Shown here piece after piece: positions 33,016-41,625 of a stretch of DNA of 46,928 nucleotides (within the stretch, counting starts at the first letter, position 1; each line of letters begins with the position of its first letter). The position numbers were made by a program, and so were the translations under genes. Source of the DNA: an uncultured Clostridia bacterium (lineage in GTDB: Bacteria; Bacillota; Clostridia; TANB77; UBA1234); contig CAKPAA010000013.1 of the NCBI GenBank assembly GCA_934132775.1, positions 1 through 46,928 of the forward strand. Direction: 5' to 3'. The notes under the pieces were generated by a model. The model was not told the origin of the DNA. It worked only from the letters and a program-made list of their open reading frames with translations, and searched no databases.

Positions 33016-34083
33016 ATGAATATTCTTATTGCAGCTGGTGGCACAGGTGGACATATCACACCAGGTATAGCAATAGCAAATGCATTAAGAGATGATGGCA
33101 ATGAAGTATTATTTGTGGGAACCAAAAAAGGAATGGAAGTTGATTTAGTTCCAAAAGCTGGTTACGACATAAAGTTTATACATGCAAAAGGTTTGACAAG
33201 TGGGTTAAAAGCTAAAATAGAAGCAGGAATAGAACTCTTAAAAGGCATAAAAGATGTTAGAAGAATTATTAGAGAAAATAAGATTGACTTAGTTATAGGA
33301 ACTGGCGGATATGTCACTGCCCCAGCGATTATTGCTGGCTTGAAAGAGCACATTCCAACTATGATACACGAGAGTAATGCACTTCCAGGAAAAACTACTA
33401 AATTATTAGCTTCAAAAGTTGATGTGGTAGCACTAGGCTTTAAAGAGGCGATAACGAAACTTCCAAATGCTAAAAATGCTGTCTTTACTGGAAATCCAAC
33501 AAAAATTAAAAATAATTTATCAAAATCAGAAGTAAAAAATAGACTTAATATAAATAAAAAAATGGTACTGGTTTTTGGTGGAAGCCAGGGTGCAAAGAAA
33601 CTTAATGATGTAATGGTTGAACTTATAAACGATTTAAGTGATGAAAATTATGAAATAATTTATGCAACTGGTCCAAAGAATTATGATGATATAGTTGCTA
33701 GAATAACAAATAATAGCTCTAATGTGAAAGTGGAAAAATACATATATAATATGGATGAAGTTATGTTTGCGGCAGACTTAGCCGTTTGCAGAAGTGGGGC
33801 TTTAACAGTAACTGAATTGGGTATTGTTGGACTTCCTGCTATACTAATACCTTTTCCGTATGCTGCTGAAAACCATCAATATTATAATGCCAAAACAATA
33901 GAAGATAGTGGCGCAGGAGTTATAATAGAAGAAGAAAATTTAACGACAAATAACCTAAAATCAAAGATTGATGAGTTAATAAATGATGATGAAAAACTTG
34001 CCAATATGGCTAAATGTGCTTCAAAATCGGAAATGAAAAATGCTATATCAAATATAATGGATGAAGTAAAAAAAATAGTATAA
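33016..34083 (+). CDS. murG: MurG, lipid I to lipid II GlcNAc transferase
   Basis: MurG adds GlcNAc from UDP-GlcNAc to lipid I on the inner face of the membrane. The N-terminal glycine loop AAGGTGGHITPGIAIANAL is at about 6-24. The second G loop GGSQGAKKLND is near 190, and the donor-binding CRSGALTVTEL (about 256-266) and PFPYAAENHQYYNA (about 277-290) are clear. Length 355 is normal. ACGAGGTGAT precedes the ATG. In many Clostridia murG leads towards murA, ftsQ and ftsZ. Here two genes, one of foreign composition, lie between murG and murA. Confidence 0.95.
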   Translation: MNILIAAGGTGGHITPGIAIANALRDDGNEVLFVGTKKGMEVDLVPKAGYDIKFIHAKGLTSGLKAKIEAGIELLKGIKDVRRIIRENKIDLVIGTGGYVTAPAIIAGLKEHIPTMIHESNALPGKTTKLLASKVDVVALGFKEAITKLPNAKNAVFTGNPTKIKNNLSKSEVKNRLNINKKMVLVFGGSQGAKKLNDVMVELINDLSDENYEIIYATGPKNYDDIVARITNNSSNVKVEKYIYNMDEVMFAADLAVCRSGALTVTELGIVGLPAILIPFPYAAENHQYYNAKTIEDSGAGVIIEEENLTTNNLKSKIDELINDDEKLANMAKCASKSEMKNAISNIMDEVKKIV

Positions 34084-34187
34084 ATCGTTGACTAATTATG
34101 TAAAAAATGGTAACATATATATTGCGTAAGGAATATTTTAGAGAAGGTAACTACATTTTCATTAAATGACTTGACAAGGAGGAGCTT

Positions 34188-34817
34188 ATGGAGATTATGA
34201 CTGGATTTGAAGAACAAGATAAGGTCGCTCGGAAGTTTAACGCTATTCGGAAACGTGTGGCGGAAAAACTTGAAAAGTTTGGATGTCAAGACTTTAATCT
34301 TGATCTCCTTAGGTCGGTGTTGGAGGATGCTTCTATCTGTGAGGGGCGTGTTGCTATTGCAACGGCTCACGATGGAAACGAAAAATCCTGTGTCAGGGAT
34401 GGAGATAACGTAGTTTACTACGCTCTCACAGACTCTGAAAACGGATATTTTCCGCACGTGTTGTACATATATGCGTACAACACTGTAAAACGTCGGGAAA
34501 CACATCGTCGGAAGTTTTTGCAATGGATGCAAGGACGCCGCTATCCGTTGGCAAGAGAGATTTCTGACTGTGTGAACGTAGACGAACAGGTCAAAATCTG
34601 TGCGTTTGGTACAGCGGTCGATTTTGTACGCCATATTACTCCTTTGATGACTAATGAAGGAAAGTTCGTTGGTCAAGAAGTGGTGATAAAGAGTGGAAAG
34701 CTTACCTTCGTTCCCAACAAGCCTATTGCTTATTTGTTGGGGAATACATGCTTTGTTTCAATGACTAAGCACTATGATCGTGATTTTAGTCGGGAGAGAA
34801 TCTTCTACCCGCACTAA
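34188..34817 (+). CDS. Orphan gene of unknown function with foreign base composition
   Basis: I do not recognise this 209-residue protein. It has no signal peptide or membrane segment. It is mixed alpha/beta in appearance, with a basic N-terminal helix (about 10-32), a central YYALTDSENGYFPHVLYIYAYNT region, an arginine-rich stretch (about 104-123) and a FVGQEVVIKSGKLTF strand region near 165. In 300 bases counted, GC is about 45%, against about 30% in neighbouring genes. Arginine is often CGG, CGT or CGC instead of AGA. It has a near-perfect AAGGAGGAG and its own GC-rich terminator. All of this points to horizontal acquisition as a single-gene cassette between murG and topB. Confidence 0.8.
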   Translation: MEIMTGFEEQDKVARKFNAIRKRVAEKLEKFGCQDFNLDLLRSVLEDASICEGRVAIATAHDGNEKSCVRDGDNVVYYALTDSENGYFPHVLYIYAYNTVKRRETHRRKFLQWMQGRRYPLAREISDCVNVDEQVKICAFGTAVDFVRHITPLMTNEGKFVGQEVVIKSGKLTFVPNKPIAYLLGNTCFVSMTKHYDRDFSRERIFYPH

Positions 34818-34824
34818 CAAGCAG

Positions 34825-34851
34825 GAGTCACCTATTTGGTGGCTCTTTTTT
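34825..34851 (+). terminator. Strong GC-rich intrinsic terminator of the orphan gene
   Basis: GAGTCACC pairs with GGTGGCTC (one G-T pair) around TATTT and is followed by TTTTTT. It lies 8 bases after the stop codon. Its GC-rich stem is unlike the AT-rich terminators elsewhere in the window and probably arrived with the gene. Confidence 0.9.
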
Positions 34852-34913
34852 ATTGCCTATTTTTGTGAATTGATATATAATGACTATTACATATTATGAA
34901 AGGATTAAACGAA

Positions 34914-36839
34914 ATGGCGAAGAAACTTTTAATTACAGAAAAACCAAGTGTCGCGATGGAGTTTGCAAAGGCACTTAAAGTTAATACGACTAGAAAAAAT
35001 GGCTACTTAGAATCGCCAGAATATGTGATAACGTGGTGTGTTGGTCATTTAGTTACAATGAGCTATCCTGAAGTTTATGACCCAAAATATAAGATGTGGA
35101 GATACGATACGTTGCCATTTATTCCTACTGAATGGAAATATGAAGTTATTGATAGTGTTAAATCACAATTTGAAATAGTTAAGAATTTACTTTTGTCGGA
35201 AGATGTGGATACGATATATGTTTGCACTGACTCTGGACGAGAGGGAGAATATATTTATAGATTAGTTGACCAGATGATAGGAGTACACGGAAAAGAAAAG
35301 AAGAGAGTTTGGATTGACTCTCAAACAGAGGAAGAAATTTTAAACGGAATAAAAAATGCAAAAGATTTATCCGAATATGATGCACTCTCAGATAGTGCTT
35401 ATTTGAGGGCAAAAGAGGATTATTTGATAGGTATAAATTTTTCTAGATTACTTACCTTGTCTTATGGACGTGAAGTTGCTAAGCGCAATAATGAGGAGCG
35501 TACATCAATTTCTGTTGGTAGAGTTATGACTTGTGTTTTGGGAATGATAGTTGAAAGAGAGTACGAGATAGTAAACTTTGTTAAGTCTAAGTTTTACAAG
35601 ATACAAGCAAGCTTCAAAGAGGGAATGACTTCTGAGTGGAAATGTGACCGAGAAAATGCTAATAATATGCCAATTGTTAAAATGGCTATTGATAAAGATT
35701 TGATTTATAACGATGTTGGTTTTAAAAATGAGGGAGATGCACTTTCATTTATTGAGGCATTAAAAAATTCTGATGCTGAACCAACAGTTTTAGAATTTAC
35801 TAAGAAAACTCAAAAAGAAAATGCACCACTTTTATACAATTTGGCTGAAATTCAAAATGAGTGCAGTAAGAAGTTCAAGATTTCTCCTGACCAAACACTT
35901 GAAATAATACAGCTATTGTATGAAAAAAAGTTGGTTACTTATCCAAGAACTGATGCCAGAGTGCTTTCAACAGCTGTTGCAAAAGAGATAAAGAAAAATT
36001 TGAATGGCCTTGCAAGAGGATATAAAGATGACGAAATACAAACTTTGTTAAATAAAATGATAGAAAATAAATACAGCTTAGATATTGTGAAAAGTAAATA
36101 TGTAGATGATTCAAAGATAACAGATCACTATGCTTTGACTCCTACGGGACAAGGTTTTGAAAATTTAGATTCTTTATCTGATATGCAAAGAGACATATAC
36201 AAATTGATAGTAAAAAGATTTTTAAGTATATTTTTTCCACCAGCAGAATTTTTGAAATTAGCAGTAACCGTGGATATAGCAGGTCAAAAATTTTATTCAA
36301 ATTCTAAGGTGTGTACAAAACTTGGATACCTAGAAGTTGTGAAGGCAGATAAAAATGATAATGTCGATACAACAGCAAGTGAAGCTCTGAGTAAGATGAA
36401 GAAGGGTCAAAAATTAACACTTGATGATATAAACATAAAAGAGGGAGAAACAACACCTCCAAGCAGATATACTTCTGGGTCTATAATACTTGCTATGGAA
36501 AATGCGGGAAAACTTATTGAAGATGAACGATTGCGAGAGCAAATAAAAGGCTCTGGAATTGGAACAAGTGCAACACGTGCTGAAATAATAAAGAAGCTTA
36601 ATAGAATATCTTACATAGATATAAATCAAAAAACGCAAGTTTTAACTCCTAATCCAAAGGGAGAACTTGTTTACAAGGTTGTTAAATTTACAATACCAGA
36701 TATGTTAAATCCACATCTTACTGCAAGTTGGGAAAAAGGTTTAGATATGGTTGCTAAAAAAGAAATAGAAAAAGAAATATTTATGGATAAACTTGAAAAG
36801 TATGTTGTTAGTAAGGTTCACAAGGTTAGAGGCTACTAA
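34914..36839 (+). CDS. topB: DNA topoisomerase III (type IA)
   Basis: A second type IA topoisomerase, probably for decatenation or recombination intermediates. The Toprim start is KKLLITEKPSVAMEFAKAL. The acidic motif reads TDSGREGE, with Gly where TopA has Asp, which is common in Firmicutes TopB. The catalytic tyrosine is Y343 in LVTYPRTDARVLS. The TPPSRYTSGSIILAMEN and GIGTSATRAEII motifs are near 515-555. There are no C-terminal zinc motifs. Length 641 is close to normal. The ATG at 34914 follows AAAGGA at 34899-34904. An earlier in-frame ATG at 34896 overlaps that site. TopB genes are often associated with mobile elements, but composition here matches the host. Confidence 0.92.
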   Translation: MAKKLLITEKPSVAMEFAKALKVNTTRKNGYLESPEYVITWCVGHLVTMSYPEVYDPKYKMWRYDTLPFIPTEWKYEVIDSVKSQFEIVKNLLLSEDVDTIYVCTDSGREGEYIYRLVDQMIGVHGKEKKRVWIDSQTEEEILNGIKNAKDLSEYDALSDSAYLRAKEDYLIGINFSRLLTLSYGREVAKRNNEERTSISVGRVMTCVLGMIVEREYEIVNFVKSKFYKIQASFKEGMTSEWKCDRENANNMPIVKMAIDKDLIYNDVGFKNEGDALSFIEALKNSDAEPTVLEFTKKTQKENAPLLYNLAEIQNECSKKFKISPDQTLEIIQLLYEKKLVTYPRTDARVLSTAVAKEIKKNLNGLARGYKDDEIQTLLNKMIENKYSLDIVKSKYVDDSKITDHYALTPTGQGFENLDSLSDMQRDIYKLIVKRFLSIFFPPAEFLKLAVTVDIAGQKFYSNSKVCTKLGYLEVVKADKNDNVDTTASEALSKMKKGQKLTLDDINIKEGETTPPSRYTSGSIILAMENAGKLIEDERLREQIKGSGIGTSATRAEIIKKLNRISYIDINQKTQVLTPNPKGELVYKVVKFTIPDMLNPHLTASWEKGLDMVAKKEIEKEIFMDKLEKYVVSKVHKVRGY

Positions 36840-36922
36840 ATATTGAAATTGCAACAATGTCACTAATTCTTATAATGAAGCATACAATTATATTGAATAC
36901 TTTAAAAGAAGAGGTGAATACG

Positions 36923-38171
36923 TTGAGTTCTTACATAATAGAAGGTGGAAATAAGCTTGTTGGCGAAGTTGATATTTCTGGTTCAAAAAATGCATCATTA
37001 CCAATTATAGCTGCAACCATTTTAAATAGAGGTATAACTGTGATAGAAAACATTCCTAATATTAGGGACGTAAAGATGATGTATTCTATATTAGAAAAAC
37101 TTCGGCTGTACTATAACAAAAGAAAACGACAAAGTTATATTTGATACCACCAATATAACAAGTAGTGAAATTCCTGAAAATTTAATGCACGAAATGAGGT
37201 CTTCTGTTATAATAGCAGGTGCATTGATAGGAAGGCTTCACGAATGTAAATTCACATATCCAGGTGGATGTGAAATCGGTTCAAGACCGATAAATCTTCA
37301 TTTAGAAGCTTTTAAACAACTAGGTGTTGAATTAGATGAAGAAGCTGGATTCATAAATTGCAAATGTGATAAGTTGCAAGGAACAGAAATAGTGTTAGAT
37401 TTTCCATCGGTTGGAGCTACTGAAAATATTATGCTTGCAAGCACTTTGGCGGAGGGAATAACGTATATAAAAAATGTAGCTCGTGAGCCTGAAATAAAAA
37501 ATCTACAAGATTTTTTAAACAGTATGGGAGCTAATATTGCTGGCGCTGGTAGTAACACGATTATTGTCAGAGGCGTTAAAGAATTGCACGATACAAAGTT
37601 TTCTGTGATACCTGATAGAATTGAAGCTGGAACATATTTATGTATGGTAGCAGCTACAAGAGGCGAAGTTAAAATGAACAAGGTAAATCCAGAACATATT
37701 TCTTCTGTAATTCACAAGCTAAAACAAATGAATTGTAAAATAGGAACAACAAAGGACACTATATATTTAAAAACTACCAGAGATTTAATAGGCACTAATA
37801 TAAAAACGATGCCATACCCAGGTTTTCCAACTGATATGCAATCACAATTTGTTGCATTACTTTCAACGGCTTATGGCACATCAATAGTTGTGGAGAACAT
37901 ATTTGAAAATAGATTTAAGTATGTAAATGAACTTATAAGAATGGGAGCAAACATAACTTTAGAAAGCAAAACAGCAGTGATTCAAGGAGTTAATAAGTTA
38001 TATGCAGCAAGTGTTTGTGCAAAAGAATTAAGAGGCGGTGCAGCTTTGGTGCTAGCTGGCTTATGTGCAGATGGAATATCTACTGTGAATGAAATTGAAT
38101 ATCTTGAAAGAGGTTATGAAAATTTAATTCAAAAATTATCAATATTAGGTGCAAAAATTCAAAAAAAATGA
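36923..38171 (+). pseudogene. murA: murA, UDP-GlcNAc 1-carboxyvinyltransferase, interrupted by a one-base shift
   Basis: MurA transfers enolpyruvate to UDP-GlcNAc, the first step of peptidoglycan synthesis. The sequence is complete at both ends but split over two frames. The first part reads SSYIIEGGNKLVGEVDISGSKNA to ILEKL. Then CTT CGG CTG continues into nonsense and a stop at 37142. Skipping the C at 37103 restores LGCTITKENDKV and the rest of the protein to 38171. The catalytic cysteine is C116 in YPGGCEIGSRP. The start is a TTG at 36923, after GAGGTG at 36911-36916. The joined product would be about 415 residues, which is normal. A sequencing error, a true mutation backed by a second murA, or +1 frameshifting are the options. 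Confidence 0.88.
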
Positions 38172-38238
38172 TAGACTATTGTGGAGTTAAAAACACAATA
38201 AAAATTTTTCCAAAATAGTAAGTAATTTGGAGGTTTTA

Positions 38239-39090
38239 ATGGCAAGAAAAGTATATAGTTATGTGGAAGTTGAAAAGTCTAATAAAAAATCTACTCCTAC
38301 GCAAAATGTAGGAGTTGTTTCTAAGCAAAAAAATAATAAAGACTCAAAAAAAGAAAAAAATGTTGGGACGAGTATATTTATATTTTTTGCAATATTAGTT
38401 ATAATAAGTCTTGCGATAGGGGTGGTATTTTCCCCAACTTTTGACGTTACAGGAATTGTGACATATGATGGAGTGAATGTTAGTAGCGGAGAAATATCAA
38501 ACATTGCAAACGTTAATATTGGAGAAAATATACTTAAACAAAATTATAGAGCAATAAGAGAAAATGTTTCAGCAATACCATACATAAAAAGTGTTAATAT
38601 AAAATTATTATTTCCTGATAAAATTGAAATTAGATATGAAGAAAGAGAACCATATGCACTGGTTAAATACTTAGAGTCCTATGTGGTTATAGATAAGTTC
38701 GGATATTTATTGGAAATAAAGAAAGAAAACGATTTAACTGATTTGCCTGTAATATATGGAATTGAGTTAGAAAATTGTGAGTTAGGCGAAATGCTAAAAG
38801 ACACAGATAGAATTAAATATCAAAATGTTGTTATGCTTTTAGAAACGGCAAAACAAAGAGACTTCCAGTATAATATTTATGAAATTGATTATGAAAAAAT
38901 AAGTGAAGTTAAGTTTTGGGTAAAAGATTTTGATATAGATATTATTTATGGCGATATAGATAAAAATTTAATTGCAGATAAGCTAAATTACTTATCAGAA
39001 GTGTTGAAAAAGTTGAATGGAAAGAAAGGAAAGTTGAATATTAGTAGTGACAACTATTTAGAAAAAACGATATTTACTGAAAGATACTAA
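38239..39090 (+). CDS. ftsQ: Cell division protein FtsQ/DivIB
   Basis: A bitopic divisome protein. A basic cytoplasmic N-terminus (about 1-40) is followed by one membrane helix (about 43-64, SIFIFFAILVIISLAIGVVF). The extracellular POTRA domain comes next (about 69-140, FDVTGIVTYDGVNVSSGEI...KIEIRYEEREPYALV), then the beta domain (about 141-250). Length 284 is normal. The ATG at 38239 is preferred over a TTG at 38227, because TTTGGAGG lies directly before it and overlaps the TTG. It sits between murA and the DUF881 gene in the order usual for Clostridia. Confidence 0.9.
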   Translation: MARKVYSYVEVEKSNKKSTPTQNVGVVSKQKNNKDSKKEKNVGTSIFIFFAILVIISLAIGVVFSPTFDVTGIVTYDGVNVSSGEISNIANVNIGENILKQNYRAIRENVSAIPYIKSVNIKLLFPDKIEIRYEEREPYALVKYLESYVVIDKFGYLLEIKKENDLTDLPVIYGIELENCELGEMLKDTDRIKYQNVVMLLETAKQRDFQYNIYEIDYEKISEVKFWVKDFDIDIIYGDIDKNLIADKLNYLSEVLKKLNGKKGKLNISSDNYLEKTIFTERY

Positions 39091-39117
39091 TACCTTTTTA
39101 TTTAGGGAGATGGATGA

Positions 39118-39894
39118 ATGAAAAAAATAATTGATAAAAAATATATTGAATTTAAGAAGTTAACAAGCACACAAGTTATAATTTGTTTGATATGCTTTCT
39201 AGTTGCATTCTTCATAACTGTTCAAGTTAGAACAATTGATAAAAGCGAAAGTGATATATTGAGATTGAAGAAAGAAAACGAGTTAAGAGATGAGATTGAA
39301 CAGTGGAAGAGTATGTATAATACCTCAGCGACTAAGATAAACGAATTGAATAAGAAAATAGAAGATTATAGAGCAGATTTTTCTAGCACTGACGATAAGA
39401 TTGCATTGATAAAAAAAGAGCTAGATACAGCTAATGTTTTAGCAGGCACATGTTCTGTTAAAGGTAAAGGAATAACAATTAAGTTAGATGATACAGCTGC
39501 ACTTGAACAAATTGCAATAGATGCTGGGTACTACGATAGAAATGTTTTCATAATACACGATACAGATTTGTTATCTGTAATAAACGAACTAGCTGCGGCA
39601 GGTGCAGAAGCGTTCAGCATAAATGGTCAAAGAATTATTTCGACATCAGCAATCCGTTGCGTTGGTCCTGTTGTTCAAATAAATGGAGTTAGCATTGCTG
39701 CACCATTTGTGATTTCTGCAATAGGTGAACCTGATACGTTAGTTGGAGCATTAAATTTAAGAGGTGGAATAATAAGTGAATTGAAAGATTCTAAAATTGA
39801 TATTACCATAGAGAGAAAAGAAGAAGTTGTTATTCCTGCTTATGATAAAGTTATTGAAAATCAATACGCAACACCAGTAAAAGAGGAGGAATAG
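39118..39894 (+). CDS. DUF881 family protein (YlxW/YlxX-like)
   Basis: A conserved companion of ftsQ, sbp and ftsA in Firmicutes whose function is unknown. One membrane helix (about 19-38) ends in the typical VQVRTI sequence. A predicted coiled coil follows (about 42-105, rich in Glu, Lys and Leu), then the globular DUF881 domain (about 110-235). That domain includes GKGITIKLDD, VFIIHDTDLLSVINELAAAGAEAFSINGQRI and PFVISAIGEPDTL. Length 258 is normal. AGGGAGATGG precedes the ATG. Its stop touches the next gene. Confidence 0.9.
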   Translation: MKKIIDKKYIEFKKLTSTQVIICLICFLVAFFITVQVRTIDKSESDILRLKKENELRDEIEQWKSMYNTSATKINELNKKIEDYRADFSSTDDKIALIKKELDTANVLAGTCSVKGKGITIKLDDTAALEQIAIDAGYYDRNVFIIHDTDLLSVINELAAAGAEAFSINGQRIISTSAIRCVGPVVQINGVSIAAPFVISAIGEPDTLVGALNLRGGIISELKDSKIDITIERKEEVVIPAYDKVIENQYATPVKEEE

Positions 39895-39896
39895 TG

Positions 39897-40256
39897 ATGA
39901 ACACAGTAATAATGGGAGCTATATGTGTAATTTTAGGTTGCATAGTTGGAGCGAAAGCGCCAACTATACCATATGAGTATTCAAGTTATATGGCAATAGC
40001 AATTATGGCAGCTTTGGATAGCATTATAGGTGCGTTTGCTGCAAAGTTTCAAGAAAAATTTGATATAAATGTTTTCATATCTGGTTTCTTTGTTAATGCA
40101 ATAATAGCAATAATATTTACAATGATAGGCGAAAGCTTGAATGTAGATATTTATCTTGCAGCAATATTTGTTTTTGTTTATAGAATATTTAATAATTTGT
40201 CAGTAATACGAAGATTTTTTATCGTAAAAGTTTCTAAAAAAATCGACAAAAAATGA
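39897..40256 (+). CDS. sbp: Small basic protein Sbp (DUF1290 family)
   Basis: A small integral membrane protein found between the DUF881 genes and ftsA-ftsZ in Firmicutes. Function is unknown. About four hydrophobic segments fill 119 residues. The N-terminal ICVILGCIVGAKAPTIPYEYSSYMAIAIMAALDSIIGAF is the family signature. The ATG at 39897 follows AGGAGGAATAGTG. A GTG immediately before it at 39894 is also possible. It is followed by the ftsA promoter region. Confidence 0.88.
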   Translation: MNTVIMGAICVILGCIVGAKAPTIPYEYSSYMAIAIMAALDSIIGAFAAKFQEKFDINVFISGFFVNAIIAIIFTMIGESLNVDIYLAAIFVFVYRIFNNLSVIRRFFIVKVSKKIDKK

Positions 40257-40266
40257 CGTAACGGCT

Positions 40267-40295
40267 TTGTAATATTCTTGTAACATTTTTGTAAT
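40267..40295 (+). repeat. Three TTGTAAY direct repeats at 11-base spacing upstream of ftsA
   Basis: TTGTAAT at 40267, TTGTAAC at 40278 and TTGTAAT at 40289 start exactly 11 bases apart, so they face the same side of the DNA helix. The last ends 7 bases before the likely -35 box of ftsA. This arrangement suits a DNA-binding regulator. It may also be a chance of AT-rich sequence. Confidence 0.55.
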
Positions 40296-40302
40296 AAAAT
40301 TA

Positions 40303-40331
40303 TTGACTTTTTAGTGATAATATAATATTCT
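40303..40331 (+). promoter_or_regulatory. Probable ftsA-ftsZ promoter
   Basis: TTGACT (40303-40308), a 17-base spacer and TATTCT (40326-40331) end 33 bases before the chosen ftsA start. A better -10 word TATAAT at 40321-40326 would have a spacer of only 12 bases. Confidence 0.5.
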
Positions 40332-40364
40332 TGAATTGCTAAAATTGTTTAGGAGGTGTGTGGC

Positions 40365-41612
40365 TTGGCAATCGGAGATATAATTGTGGGAATTGACATA
40401 GGCACCTCTAAAGTATGTTGTTGTTTGGGGCAAATAAATAAGTTTAATCAAGTAGAAATTTTAAATTCATCAAGTGTGGCTTGTGAAGGATTAAAGAAAG
40501 GAAAGATTGTGAGTCAAGATGCCGTAGCTAGGGCAATAAGATTTGCAGTTAGTGATATAGAAGCAACGCAAGACTTTATAATAAAATCGGCCTATGTAAA
40601 TATTTTAGGAATGTATGTTTCAGTTTATAAAACAAAACATAGCATAAAACTTGAAGATAAATATGCGGGAGTAACGCAAAAGGATATAGATACACTAATA
40701 AAAAGTGTTGGAAAAATACAAATACCAGAGGGACAACAAATAATAGATATAGTCCCATCGAAATTCATTACGGATTCACGAGTTACAGATGATCCGATAG
40801 GAATTTTTACAGATTATTTAGAGGCAGAATTAGATGTTGTAATAGCTGATAAAGCAGTCGTGAAAAACATAGGAATGTCTATGCAGAAAGCAGGATTGCA
40901 GATAGATGGAATCGTGACAAATGGTTTTGCCGTAAAAGATATAGTTCTTTCAGAAGAAGAAAAATCACAAGGTGTCTTATTACTAGACATTGGAGACGGA
41001 AGTGTTGATATGTCAGTCTTTAAAAATGGTGGGATATTATATACTGATACGATACCAGTTGGTGGCGACACAATAACCAATGATATATCGATAGGTTTAG
41101 AAATATCATATCAAGAAGCTGATAAGTTGAAAAAGCAATACGGGTTAGCGCGAGTGTCATACATAGACAATGATTATAGCATAACACTTTCAACATATAC
41201 GGGAGATACAAAAGCGAAGACTGTAAAATGCTCAGAGCTTGTTGAAATAATTGAGGCAAGAGTTGAGGAAATATTTATGATGATAAGAGAACGTTTAGTC
41301 GAAAATGAATTGCAGAATTCAGTAAATTCTTGTGTAATATCTGGACAAGGTATAAATTCGATAAACAGAAGCGAAAAAACAGCAGAAGATATTTTAAAAG
41401 TGCCAGTAAGATTTGGAAATTCAAAAACGGCTAATTTGATAAAACCAGAGTGCTTAGGGGCATACGGAATTGTAAAATATGTATCTAATATAAAACATTC
41501 AAAAAATATCGGAAGCAAAGTGCAACAAGATGTTGAACAAACATTTTTTGAAAATGTTATACAATCGTTTAAAACGCTTTTAGGTTCAAAATCAGATAAA
41601 TTAAAGAAGTAG
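40365..41612 (+). CDS. ftsA: Cell division protein FtsA
   Basis: An actin-like ATPase that anchors FtsZ to the membrane. The phosphate-1 motif VGIDIGTSKVCCCLG is at about 7-21. A 1C (SHS2) domain covers about 80-160, VLLLDIGDGSVDMSVFKNGGI (about 204-224) is phosphate-2, and ISGQGINSI marks the late adenosine motif. The C-terminus (about 395-410, FENVIQSFKTLLGSK) is an amphipathic helix suited to membrane attachment. The start is a TTG at 40365, 8 bases after AGGAGG. A GTG at 40356 overlaps that ribosome binding site. Length 415 is normal. ftsZ follows after 13 bases. Confidence 0.93.
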   Translation: MAIGDIIVGIDIGTSKVCCCLGQINKFNQVEILNSSSVACEGLKKGKIVSQDAVARAIRFAVSDIEATQDFIIKSAYVNILGMYVSVYKTKHSIKLEDKYAGVTQKDIDTLIKSVGKIQIPEGQQIIDIVPSKFITDSRVTDDPIGIFTDYLEAELDVVIADKAVVKNIGMSMQKAGLQIDGIVTNGFAVKDIVLSEEEKSQGVLLLDIGDGSVDMSVFKNGGILYTDTIPVGGDTITNDISIGLEISYQEADKLKKQYGLARVSYIDNDYSITLSTYTGDTKAKTVKCSELVEIIEARVEEIFMMIRERLVENELQNSVNSCVISGQGINSINRSEKTAEDILKVPVRFGNSKTANLIKPECLGAYGIVKYVSNIKHSKNIGSKVQQDVEQTFFENVIQSFKTLLGSKSDKLKK

Positions 41613-41625
41613 GAGGAATATAGAA

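Noticed and set aside
34092..34676. 194-residue open frame on the - strand opposite the orphan gene
   Set aside because: It has no good ribosome binding site, while the + strand frame has AAGGAGGAG upstream and a perfect terminator downstream. The - frame is a by-product of the high-GC + gene.
35213..35260. Gly in place of the second Asp in the TopB acidic motif (TDSGREGE)
   Set aside because: TopB proteins of Firmicutes commonly have TDAGREGE or similar at this site, so this is a family trait and not a defect.
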